The notes: generated by a model from the letters alone, not told the origin. A DNA stretch of 7,225 nucleotides from an uncultured Chthonomonas sp. (GCA_903886985.1 CAISOI010000247.1:1-7225); one strand, 5' to 3'; shown: positions 1-6,439, counted from the stretch's first letter. A program made the numbers and translations.

Positions 1-560
1 GACCGTTATCAGGGCTTTTCAAGTTTTCGGCGCGACTGCTTTCTCAGTTCTCACGTGTTTTGACCGGCATCGAGATACATCCCGGTGCGACAATTGGAAG
101 ACGTTTGTTCATTGACCACGGCGTTGGTGTTGTCATCGGGGAAACCGCTGAGATCGGCGATGATTGTCTGATGTATCACGGCGTCACTCTCGGTGGAACA
201 AGCCTGCAAAAGGTCAAGCGCCACCCAACCATCGGAAACAATGTTCTTATCGGTATGGGAGCGAAGATTATTGGTGCGGTCACCATCGGCAACAATTGTC
301 GTATTGGTGCAAATGCAGTCGTAAATAAAGATATCCCCGATAACTGTACCGTTGTCGGCGTGCCGGGACGCATAATTTATCAAGATGGTGCCAAAGTGGA
401 AGGTGATGTTGCGGTTATGGACAATCTCCTGAACCGAGTTGATCCACAAGATGAGATCATTCGCGAGATGCGCCAACGCCTTGAGCTTCTGGAGCAGCAT
501 ATTGAAAAACTGGAAGAGCACTTGGCGGAACATGATAAGCAATCTGGCAGTCATAAGTAG
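1..560 (+). CDS. cysE: Serine O-acetyltransferase (CysE), 5' end cut by window edge
   Basis: CysE transfers an acetyl group from acetyl-CoA to L-serine, giving O-acetylserine, the first step of cysteine synthesis in the cytoplasm. The frame is open from base 3, so the gene enters from the left; the TTG at 60 is internal. The residues just before it (RLLSQFSRVLTGIEIHPG) match the end of the helical N-terminal domain and the entry to the left-handed beta-helix in short, Bacillus-type CysE proteins. Hexapeptide repeats follow: IEIHPGATIG, the catalytic-type His in IDHG (codon 117-119), VVIGETAEIGDD, VTLGGT, KRHPTIG and the terminal VVGVPGRII. The last 40 or so residues are charged and look like a coiled coil (LELLEQHIEKLEEHLAEH), a common tail in this family. 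The visible part is 185 residues; roughly the first 40-60 are missing. A terminator-like hairpin follows, so cysE probably ends its transcription unit. Family assignment is secure. Confidence 0.96.
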   Translation, partial: PLSGLFKFSARLLSQFSRVLTGIEIHPGATIGRRLFIDHGVGVVIGETAEIGDDCLMYHGVTLGGTSLQKVKRHPTIGNNVLIGMGAKIIGAVTIGNNCRIGANAVVNKDIPDNCTVVGVPGRIIYQDGAKVEGDVAVMDNLLNRVDPQDEIIREMRQRLELLEQHIEKLEEHLAEHDKQSGSHK

Positions 561-590
561 TGTAGTAACAAAAATTTGGTAACTCAGTGT

Positions 591-618
591 GGCCGGCGCG
601 AATGCGTCGGTCTCTTTT
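591..618 (+). terminator. Intrinsic terminator after cysE
   Basis: GGCCGGCGC (591-599) pairs with GCGTCGGTC (604-612) around the loop GAAT, giving nine base pairs including two G-U pairs. TCTTTT follows at 613-618. A G+C-rich stem, a four-base loop and a T-rich tail are the standard layout of a rho-independent terminator. It starts 31 bases after the cysE stop. It overlaps the extended N-terminus of the vanW frame (GTG 587, ATG 602), which makes those starts unlikely. It could instead be an attenuator for vanW, since I see no clear promoter in the short space after it. Confidence 0.75.
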
Positions 619-646
619 AATGTTGGACATAACAAACAAGGCTAAC

Positions 647-2089
647 GTGAAATTTCCTTCTCCTTCCAGTCGAAAACCGCTGTATACCATCGTGATTCTC
701 GCGATAGTGATCTCTGCCACCGTATTGGTCGTGTTCAGCTATAGACCAAAAGGACGCGTAGTCGACAACGTATACATCGGCAGTTTGAAACTATCTGGAA
801 AATCCACTGAAGTGGTCCAGGCAGAGCTAAAAGCCTATGCTGAACGGCGAGCCAGCGATTTTCTGACACTGAGTTTTTTGATGAGAGACGGTTCTGTACA
901 GATCGTCACGCCTTCAGTATCTGAACTTGGAGGCTCGTTTCGAGTACCCGAGACCCTGAAACGTGTAATGGAAGTTGGAGCTAACGACGGCATGCTCCAA
1001 CGAGTCAAGGAGAGATTTGTAAGAAGACAGCGAACTACCATAAAGCCTGTCTGGGATATGAAGCGGACGTCTTTGCTTCACTATCTTCGGAAAAAGGTGA
1101 CGGGCAGCGTTTTTAAGGCGAAGCATGACGCCCGATGGTTGATTGGTCCAAACGGTCCAGAAATTAGGCCCGAAGTCGTAGGCACTTCACTCGATATTCC
1201 AAAATCGCTGGCACTCGTCGAGCAGATTGTTCAATCAGCAAGTTCTGACGAAATCAAGCTCCCTATCTTAACATCGATGCCCCACATCCGTACATCTGAT
1301 CTGGGAGAGATTAAAGAGGTTATGAGTGAATTTTCCACTTCATACAATCAAAATGGCAATCGAGGCACAAACATAGAAGTCGCCTGCAGTAAGATCAATG
1401 GAACAGTTTTGAAGCCAGGCGACATCTTCTCGTATAACAAAGTGGTTGGTCCCAGAGAATCTGAAAATGGCTTTAAGTTGGCGCCTGTTATTGTGCATGG
1501 TAGATTGGAACCAGGTTTAGGCGGTGGGGTTTGTCAAACATCTACCACACTGTATAATGCGGTTCTTCTTTCCGGACTTAAGGTCATGCGACGGTCTCAC
1601 CACGCTTTTCCCGTTCATTATGTACCTGCCGGTCGCGATGCCACGGTGGCCTACGGTGCGATCGATTTCCGATTTGCCAATGATCTACCTTCACCAATCG
1701 CCATCTATGCCAGCAGCTCGGGTGGCAAGGTGAATATGAAAATATATGGTAAAAGTAGGATTGGCAAAGAAATTGAGATTGAACGGCACGTGGTTCGCGA
1801 ATGGGGACCTGAAACCCAAATCGTACACGATTCCTCACTACCTGTTGGGCGCCGAGTTACTATCGAAAGTGGGCATGAAGGAATCAAAGTCAACGTATTC
1901 AGGAAAGTGCTGTCCAAAGGAGTTCTCGTAAGCCGTGACCTATTGAGTAGAGATACTTACGATCCAGTCCCTCGAGTTGTAGGTTTAGGGACAAAATTGA
2001 GCACAAAAGGCAGAGAAAAGGGGCACGTCCCCACGTTGGCTCCATCAAAGACATTTCCATCTGCGAACCCAGAAGTTAACAACTTGTAA
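647..2089 (+). CDS. VanW-family cell-envelope protein with G5 domain
   Basis: Probably an exported, membrane-anchored wall protein; the biochemical role of VanW domains is unknown. Numbering is from GTG 647 (480 residues). Residues 13-31 form one membrane segment (LYTIVILAIVISATVLVVF). Residues 40 to about 200 look like the YoaR-type peptidoglycan-binding region (VYIGSLKLSGKSTEVVQAEL, then IRPEVVGTSLDIPKS). Residues 225-365 are the VanW domain, with INGTVLKPGDIFSYNKVVGPR, GLGGGVCQTSTTLYN (Cys296) and GRDATVAYGAIDFRF. Residues 376-450 fit a G5 domain, ending in YDPVPRVVGLGTK. A polar tail of about 30 residues follows. Start choice: GTG 647 has AAGG five bases upstream (638-641). ATG 620 has no ribosome site, and GTG 587 and ATG 602 lie in or before the terminator stem, so 647 is preferred and 620 is possible. 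Domain calls are from pattern recognition; family membership is firm. The original VanW belongs to vancomycin-resistance clusters, but nothing here suggests a resistance operon. Confidence 0.92.
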   Translation: MKFPSPSSRKPLYTIVILAIVISATVLVVFSYRPKGRVVDNVYIGSLKLSGKSTEVVQAELKAYAERRASDFLTLSFLMRDGSVQIVTPSVSELGGSFRVPETLKRVMEVGANDGMLQRVKERFVRRQRTTIKPVWDMKRTSLLHYLRKKVTGSVFKAKHDARWLIGPNGPEIRPEVVGTSLDIPKSLALVEQIVQSASSDEIKLPILTSMPHIRTSDLGEIKEVMSEFSTSYNQNGNRGTNIEVACSKINGTVLKPGDIFSYNKVVGPRESENGFKLAPVIVHGRLEPGLGGGVCQTSTTLYNAVLLSGLKVMRRSHHAFPVHYVPAGRDATVAYGAIDFRFANDLPSPIAIYASSSGGKVNMKIYGKSRIGKEIEIERHVVREWGPETQIVHDSSLPVGRRVTIESGHEGIKVNVFRKVLSKGVLVSRDLLSRDTYDPVPRVVGLGTKLSTKGREKGHVPTLAPSKTFPSANPEVNNL

Positions 2090-2315
2090 TCCTCAACTTA
2101 TGGGCGCAAACTTTTGTGTACCACGTCTTCCTCATAAATAGGGTTGTGTCACTTTAGGTCACCCTCAGATTCACGCTTAATTCACCCCTGATTTGCACAT
2201 TTAGTGGGGCATCCACATATTACACCCACATTGGCTCCGTAATGTCGTTCGGCATCTGACTTAAAACTCTCATTTCAGACCTGTATTAAGCGAACTAATC
2301 GACTAATGAGGTTTT

Positions 2316-2333
2316 AGTACACGTCCGTATACT
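2316..2333. promoter_or_regulatory. Operator-like 18-bp dyad
   Basis: AGTACACG (2316-2323) and CGTATACT (2326-2333) are inverted repeats matching at seven of eight positions around a central TC. Two arms of this size with a 2-bp centre are typical of a site for a dimeric repressor. It lies about 95 bp upstream of the -35 box of the mraZ promoter and 226 bp after vanW. I do not recognise it as the site of a particular regulator, and chance is possible in an A+T-rich gap. Confidence 0.3.
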
Positions 2334-2338
2334 TCATT

Positions 2339-2420
2339 AAATGAGGATGTTTTTTGCAAAGGTGAAGCATAAAATGTTGCGGAGTAATATTGGTTCAAAA
2401 ATTGCCGCAAATGGGGATGT
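2339..2420 (+). repeat. Imperfect direct repeat upstream of mraZ promoter
   Basis: AAATGAGGATGT (2339-2350) and AAATGGGGATGT (2409-2420) match at 11 of 12 positions and are exactly 70 bp apart. A shorter relative, AATGAGG, lies at 2305-2311, 35 bp before the first copy. The second copy ends seven bases before the -35 box. The site resembles the TGGG-type core bound by MraZ in Enterobacteria, but it lacks the tight array with 5-bp spacers seen there. It may be an operator or chance similarity. Confidence 0.3.
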
Positions 2421-2427
2421 AAACCTC

Positions 2428-2456
2428 TTGACAGAGTCATCGGAGCGTGATAAGAT
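2428..2456 (+). promoter_or_regulatory. Sigma-70-type promoter for the mraZ operon
   Basis: The -35 box TTGACA (2428-2433) is perfect, the spacer is 17 bp (2434-2450) and the -10 box TAAGAT (2451-2456) matches TATAAT at four of six positions. Transcription would start near 2462-2464, leaving a leader of about 75 nt before the mraZ ATG at 2539. This is the best promoter-like site I found in the window, and it sits where a dcw-operon promoter is expected. Confidence 0.75.
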
Positions 2457-2538
2457 GGACTCACGTTTAAAGATTTTGGAGCAGACATGGGTCAATCCCG
2501 GGGATCTGCGACTATAACCGAATTGAGTATAAAAATCA

Positions 2539-3012
2539 ATGTCCGACGAACAACAATACTTCTTTGGTGAATCAGAGTCAAGCGTAGATTCCGCCAATAG
2601 GCTTACTATACCCGATTTTCTCAGAAAGAGTTTAGGGTCCAGGTGTATCGTAACCCGTGGGCCGGACAGAGCTTTGTTTATCTTCTCTCTCAATACATGG
2701 GCGGAAATTGAATCTAAGATCAAGAACGCAATCTTCAACCGAGAAATTGGACTTATGCAACGGCTGATGGGCGGTCGCGCCGAAGTGCAAGTAGATTCTC
2801 AAGGCAGAATTACACTTCCAAGGCACTTGCAAGGATATGCGAACTTGGGTCCAAGTACAGCTGCAAGCGTTATTGGCCAAGGTTCCAAGGTGGAAGTTTG
2901 GAATCGCGATATCTGGAACGAATACAGCCGAGAAAATTTTGGATATGAAGAGATTTACCCTGCGGCAAAGTTGGCGGGGCTTGAAGACGTGGTCGAACCC
3001 GTAGCAGCATAG
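2539..3012 (+). CDS. mraZ: Transcriptional regulator MraZ
   Basis: MraZ is a DNA-binding protein with two AbrB-like swapped-hairpin repeats. In Escherichia coli it forms rings and represses its own dcw operon. The 157-residue product has both repeats. The first is residues 7-60, with DSANRLTIP at 17-25 and IVTRGPDRALFIFSLNTW. The second is 70-130, with LMGGRAEVQVDSQGRITLP and KVEVWNRDIWNEY. The second loop is the usual DxxGR type (Asp86, Gly89, Arg90). In the first, Asp17 and Arg21 remain but the usual Lys-Gly before Arg is Ala-Asn. Length is slightly above the usual 140-150 because of a C-terminal tail. The ATG at 2539 has no purine-rich ribosome site (GTATAAAAATCA precedes it), yet translation fits the family from the first residues. 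It is first gene of the cluster, 2 bp ahead of rsmH, behind a strong promoter, as expected. Confidence 0.95.
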   Translation: MSDEQQYFFGESESSVDSANRLTIPDFLRKSLGSRCIVTRGPDRALFIFSLNTWAEIESKIKNAIFNREIGLMQRLMGGRAEVQVDSQGRITLPRHLQGYANLGPSTAASVIGQGSKVEVWNRDIWNEYSRENFGYEEIYPAAKLAGLEDVVEPVAA

Positions 3013-3014
3013 TT

Positions 3015-3959
3015 TTGCAGAATACAGTGCCATATCACATATCGGTGATGGAGACTGAAGTGGCGGAAGTTCTGCAATTATCGTCGGAGCTCAAATGCTG
3101 CGATTCGACTTTGGGAGGTGGTGGGCATTCATGCATCATTGCGGCAGGTATTGAACCCGGTGGCACGCTTGTGGTCTTCGATGAGGACCCCGCGGCTTTT
3201 GAAGAAGCCTTGCCAAAGCTGACTAAGTTTGAAGTAAAAGTCATTCCTGTTCATTCTAACTTCAGGCATATCGGTGAAGTGCTGAAGTCGCTAGAGATCG
3301 AAACGGTTGACAGAATTTTCGCTGATCTTGGACTTTCAAGTCGGCAGCTAGACAATGAATTACGGGGATTTTCCTTTTCAAAGGACGGTCCTCTGGATAT
3401 GCGGCAAAATCCTTCAAAGGGCATAACCGCATCGGAGTATTTAGCTTCAGTGACCGAGCGCGAACTGGTTCAAATACTCCAAGATTTTGGCGATGAACGC
3501 TGGGCGGCGCGTATAGCCCGTTTCATCATTGAAGGACGGACTAAAGGTCCAATCACAAGAACCCGTCAATTGGCGGACTTGGTTTCACAAGCAATCCCAA
3601 GAGCCGCTTGGCCTAAAGATAAGCACCCAGCTACACGTACGTTTCAAGCTATACGCGTAAAAATTCTAGACGAAATTCCTGCACTCCAAGAATTTCTGGA
3701 AAGCGCTTTAAAGGTTTTAGCACCCAATGGCATCATGGCTGTTATGTCGTTTCAAGGTGACGAAGACCAAATCGTAAAGAGCTTTATGAATCACCATATT
3801 GGTAAGTGTACATGTCCGCCGCGGATGCCTGTTTGTGTTTGTGGGGCAAAAGCTGAAATTAAGATTTTGACCCGAAAACCAATTACTCCGTCCGATGATG
3901 AATGCCGTCTCAATCCGAGGGCACGCAGTGCCCGTTTGAGAGCATTTCAAAAATTATGA
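3015..3959 (+). CDS. rsmH: 16S rRNA (cytosine-1402-N4)-methyltransferase RsmH
   Basis: RsmH (MraW) uses S-adenosylmethionine to methylate N4 of C1402 in 16S rRNA, at the ribosomal P site. Length, 314 residues, is normal. Visible motifs, counted from TTG 3015: YHISV at 7-11; SAM-binding DSTLGGGGHS at 30-39; FADLGLSSRQLD near 102; RGFSFSKDGPLDMR; the helical insertion with DFGDERWAARIARFI; KHPATRTFQAIR; the Cys pairs CTC and CVCG; TRKPI; and NPRARSARLR at the end. Two normally fixed motifs differ. RIxVNxEL has become RVKILDEI (214-221), and SFHSLEDRIVK has become SFQGDEDQIVK (245-255). The frame is intact, so this is divergence rather than decay. TTG 3015 (2 bp after mraZ) and GTG 3027 are both possible starts, neither with a ribosome site. 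GTG 3027 would give MPYHISVM, similar to Bacillus MraW. The gene is surely co-transcribed with mraZ. Confidence 0.96.
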   Translation: MQNTVPYHISVMETEVAEVLQLSSELKCCDSTLGGGGHSCIIAAGIEPGGTLVVFDEDPAAFEEALPKLTKFEVKVIPVHSNFRHIGEVLKSLEIETVDRIFADLGLSSRQLDNELRGFSFSKDGPLDMRQNPSKGITASEYLASVTERELVQILQDFGDERWAARIARFIIEGRTKGPITRTRQLADLVSQAIPRAAWPKDKHPATRTFQAIRVKILDEIPALQEFLESALKVLAPNGIMAVMSFQGDEDQIVKSFMNHHIGKCTCPPRMPVCVCGAKAEIKILTRKPITPSDDECRLNPRARSARLRAFQKL

Positions 3960-4013
3960 TCATGATTTGAATTACGGCGCTATGAACGCCGCTCTAGTGA
4001 AAGGGGACTTGAA

Positions 4014-4418
4014 ATGGCAATTGCACCGAGAATTGATCGTCCGCTACCTTATCAGCGATCACCAAAAAGGTCTTCACCATCACTACAGGACATTTTCACG
4101 CCTAAAGGCGTCACTCTTAGTGTACCTTTTGACTCCTTGGTATTTACACTGCTGCGCATTGTGCCGCTTGCACTCGCGTTGATATTCTTAGCGTTCGCCC
4201 ATTCACGAGTTATTGTTGAGCGTAAATCCCACTCAAATTTGCAGAAATCACGCACAAAAGAATTAGATCTTCGCACCCAAAACATACAAGCCAAAGACCT
4301 TGCGTACTCAGAAGATAACATTAAAAAATGGGCGTTAGCTCACGGATTTGAAAAGACCGCAAAGTCAGCTTATGTTGTACATGGTTCACATTCCCTTATA
4401 ATTGCAAAAGGTAACTAG
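4014..4418 (+). CDS. ftsL: FtsL-like divisome protein (small bitopic membrane protein)
   Basis: A 134-residue protein with the layout of FtsL, the bitopic partner that joins FtsI/FtsW to FtsB/DivIC at the septum. There is a basic, Pro/Ser-rich cytoplasmic segment (1-41), one membrane helix (about 42-62, SLVFTLLRIVPLALALIFLAF), then a charged, probably coiled-coil stretch (66-98). Next comes SEDNIKKWALAHGFEKT, which resembles the end of FtsL/DivIC proteins, where a helix is followed by an A-x-x-x-G-[LF] turn. FtsL sequence is poorly conserved, so the call rests on topology and on the position between rsmH and ftsI, its standard place. The cytoplasmic part is longer than in many homologues. The ATG has a purine-rich AAAGGGGA at 4000-4007 with a spacer of 6. 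The gap after rsmH is 54 bp and the gap to ftsI is 2 bp. It could also be named as a generic septum-formation-initiator-like protein. Confidence 0.75.
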   Translation: MAIAPRIDRPLPYQRSPKRSSPSLQDIFTPKGVTLSVPFDSLVFTLLRIVPLALALIFLAFAHSRVIVERKSHSNLQKSRTKELDLRTQNIQAKDLAYSEDNIKKWALAHGFEKTAKSAYVVHGSHSLIIAKGN

Positions 4419-4420
4419 AT

Positions 4421-6307
4421 ATGGCAGTCATAACCTCTGGACATAGTCCCTCAAAAGCAAGAGTTAATCGTTTTTTCATTATCCTTTTCTCTTTATATGC
4501 GATTTTGGTTCTTCGATTGGTCTACATGCAGATTATCCACGGCGAATTTACTCGCAGTAGAGCATTTTCCGCCCGCACAAAGGTGGTTTCTAAGCCTGTT
4601 CCAAGAGCCGATGTCGTAGATTCCAATGGCAAAGTACTAATTACTAATTCGTTTACTGAAACCCTGATCGCAGATCCAAAGTTGATAAAGAACCCTGCAG
4701 TTACTGCCTCACGATTGGCAGAGTGTCTTCACAAAAAGCCGGAGGAGTTGGTTGGAATTCTGACGCCGGTTGTTAAACCTATCAAAGTCAAAGATAAAAC
4801 GGGAAAAATAATCGTGATCAATCGCACAAAAGGCGATATTCATGTAATAGAGAAGCTCGATCCTGCGGATGCTGTCCAACTTTCCAAATTGATGCACGAC
4901 AAACCAACCAGATCATTATTTGAAGGATTACGTATAAGTCGAACTCCGGAACGCAAATTCATGTTTGGAAGTGCTGCCGGAGTAGTACTTGGCAATGCGA
5001 CGATTCGGCGTGGTGAGAATTCAAAATCACCTGAGGCAGCAAATATTGATCGCTTGTCCGGCCGATTTGGAGTTGAGGCCGCTTTTGACGAACAACTTGC
5101 GGGCAAGATCGGGACCATTACCGGAGAATATGACGCAAACGGACCTATACCCAATACCGAAACAGTCACAGTTCTGCAAGTCGATGGTAAGGCAGTTCAG
5201 CTGACTATCGACATTGACATCCAGATGATGGTAGAAGCGGAATTGCAAACGATGTGTAACAAATATCACCCCGTTCGAGCAACCGCAATTGTGCTGGAGC
5301 CAAAGACTGGGGCCATCCTCGCGATGGCAAGCTATCCACCTTTAGACCCATCGAACTTTCGGCATCTTAACCCGGTGGATCCAGGGTTTCAAAACGTAGC
5401 GCTGTCTGAATTTGAACCTGGCAGCACTATGAAAGCTGTTACGGCATGTGCCGCACTTGATGATGGATTGATAACTACCAATTCGCACTGGTTTTGTAAT
5501 GGCAGCGTAGAAATCGGAGGCCACAAAGTAAAGTGTGTGCTTCATGGTGCTGCGGCAACGAACGGCGGTCACCTTGACGAATCAATTTTCGGCGTAATTG
5601 GGAATTCTTGCAACGTGGCGACTTCTCTTATTGGACAAAAAATGGGGATGCAACGAATGGATCAATGGCTCAGTGCGTTCCACTTTTTAGAACCAAACGG
5701 GATATCACTGAGGGCAGACCAAAAGGGCAGACTCAATTATACCGCGACCGATAGGCTCAGTTCTTCAAAGGCGGCACGTGTGGCATTCGGCCAAAGTGTG
5801 ATGGTAACTCCGTTGTCTATGGCAGTTGCCTACGCAATCATAGCTAATGATGGAAAATTTGTTGCTCCGAGGTTAGTAAAGGCCTATCTCGGTGAAAGAG
5901 GCAAGCCCGTTCAAACCTTTGCGCCTGATGCTGGCAAGCAGATATTGAAGCCGCAGACTGCTTCGACAGTCAATAAGCTCCTTCAGTATGTAGTGACCAA
6001 TGGAACTGGAAAAGGGATAGCGAACGTTCCCGGTTACACGGTCGCAGGAAAGACAGGAACCGCTCAACGAGTAGATGAAACCGGGCATTACAACCAAAGA
6101 ATGCATGTTGCTTCTTTTGCGGGATTTTTGCCCGCCACCAATCCGCGGGCAGTGGTGTATGTTCTTGCGGATACTCCTGAAGGAGAAGGATGGGGTAGCC
6201 AAGTTGCCGGGCCATGCTTTCAGAAAATCGCACAAAAACTCATGGTAAAGCTGAATGTTCCGATGGACGATCCCAGTTCTGCTTCTAGAGCGATTGCAAA
6301 GAATTAA
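4421..6307 (+). CDS. ftsI: Class B penicillin-binding protein, septal transpeptidase FtsI/PBP3 type
   Basis: This is the D,D-transpeptidase that cross-links peptidoglycan stem peptides on the outer face of the membrane during septation. The 628-residue protein has one signal-anchor helix (about 17-38, RFFIILFSLYAILVLRLVYM). A dimerisation/pedestal region follows, starting PRADVVDSNGKVL and including SRTPERKF and the GRFGVEAAFDEQLAGKIG stretch. The transpeptidase domain begins around 270 (LTIDIDIQMMVEAEL, VLEPKTGAILAMASYPPLDP). All three active-site motifs are present: STMK with nucleophile Ser335 and Lys338, SCN (396-398), and KTGTAQ (Lys544-Gly546). No PASTA repeats follow KTG, which favours an FtsI type over the PASTA-bearing SpoVD/PBP2x type. 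The usual RG-x-I-x-DRNG entry motif is changed to RADVVDSNG. The ATG is 2 bp after the ftsL-like stop, with AAAAGG nine bases upstream. Position after ftsL supports the septal role over the elongation role of PBP2. Confidence 0.95.
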   Translation: MAVITSGHSPSKARVNRFFIILFSLYAILVLRLVYMQIIHGEFTRSRAFSARTKVVSKPVPRADVVDSNGKVLITNSFTETLIADPKLIKNPAVTASRLAECLHKKPEELVGILTPVVKPIKVKDKTGKIIVINRTKGDIHVIEKLDPADAVQLSKLMHDKPTRSLFEGLRISRTPERKFMFGSAAGVVLGNATIRRGENSKSPEAANIDRLSGRFGVEAAFDEQLAGKIGTITGEYDANGPIPNTETVTVLQVDGKAVQLTIDIDIQMMVEAELQTMCNKYHPVRATAIVLEPKTGAILAMASYPPLDPSNFRHLNPVDPGFQNVALSEFEPGSTMKAVTACAALDDGLITTNSHWFCNGSVEIGGHKVKCVLHGAAATNGGHLDESIFGVIGNSCNVATSLIGQKMGMQRMDQWLSAFHFLEPNGISLRADQKGRLNYTATDRLSSSKAARVAFGQSVMVTPLSMAVAYAIIANDGKFVAPRLVKAYLGERGKPVQTFAPDAGKQILKPQTASTVNKLLQYVVTNGTGKGIANVPGYTVAGKTGTAQRVDETGHYNQRMHVASFAGFLPATNPRAVVYVLADTPEGEGWGSQVAGPCFQKIAQKLMVKLNVPMDDPSSASRAIAKN

Positions 6308-6365
6308 TCAATACTCTTTCGGGATTTAACAGCTCGTAATTTAGAAACTAAATCTGTACCGTAAG

Positions 6366-6388
6366 GCTCCCCTCATTTTGAGGGGAGC
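6366..6388 (+). terminator. Strong hairpin between ftsI and murE, possible terminator
   Basis: GCTCCCCTCA (6366-6375) and TGAGGGGAGC (6379-6388) are perfectly complementary around TTT; in RNA the last A-U pair may open to give a 9-bp stem with a five-base loop. It lies 58 bases after the ftsI stop. The bases that follow (GTTGGCAATTGTTGT) are only moderately T-rich with no run of T, so termination may be partial. It could be a processing or mRNA-stabilising structure that sets the level of murE relative to ftsI. Confidence 0.55.
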
Positions 6389-6439
6389 GTTGGCAATTGT
6401 TGTAAAGATATATCTTGTCGCTTAATAGGGAATCGAAGC

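Larger units (their letters stand above)
2090..2538. other. Non-coding gap and dcw control region
   Basis: This gap of about 450 bp holds no convincing gene. The first 200 bases show no clear terminator for vanW and no recognisable RNA. From 2305 on it carries an 18-bp dyad, imperfect ATGAGG/ATGGGG direct repeats and a strong promoter, listed separately. A 58-codon frame (2341-2517) runs through the promoter and is treated as unproven. In the mraZ leader ATCCC-G-GGGAT (2495-2505) is a short palindrome, and GCAGA (2481-2485) matches TCTGC (2505-2509) as a looser inverted repeat. Either could be an operator in the transcribed leader, but neither is strong. Confidence 0.6.

Noticed and set aside
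60..560. cysE as a complete 166-residue gene starting at TTG 60
   Set aside because: The frame is open to the left edge and the upstream residues (FSARLLSQFSRV) match the family, so the gene is cut by the window and the TTG is an internal Leu codon.
51..635. 194-codon minus-strand frame opposite cysE
   Set aside because: It is antisense to a strongly conserved cysE and shows no protein-family pattern.
647..2089. Glycopeptide-resistance cluster, suggested by the VanW domain
   Set aside because: No vanH, vanA-type ligase, vanX, vanR or vanS genes are nearby, and VanW/G5 proteins are common outside resistance operons.
2193..2221. Second possible promoter TTGCAC-17-CATATT in the vanW-mraZ gap
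   Set aside because: The -10 box is a poor match and no gene starts close downstream; the promoter at 2428-2456 is far better.
2337..2738. 133-codon minus-strand frame across the mraZ promoter and start
   Set aside because: It is antisense to mraZ and its promoter, has no recognisable domain, and is best explained as a shadow frame.
3975..3991. CGGCG/CGCCG hairpin between rsmH and the ftsL-like gene
   Set aside because: The stem is only five pairs with a seven-base loop and no T run follows, so it is too weak to call a terminator.
3967..4182. 71-codon + strand frame between rsmH and the ftsL-like gene
   Set aside because: It overlaps the ftsL-like gene in another frame, begins with TTG, has no family-like features, and the ftsL-like frame has the better ribosome site and membrane topology.
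6398..6427. Promoter for murE (TTGTTG-18-TTAATA)
   Set aside because: Both boxes match the consensus poorly, so I do not claim a separate murE promoter.
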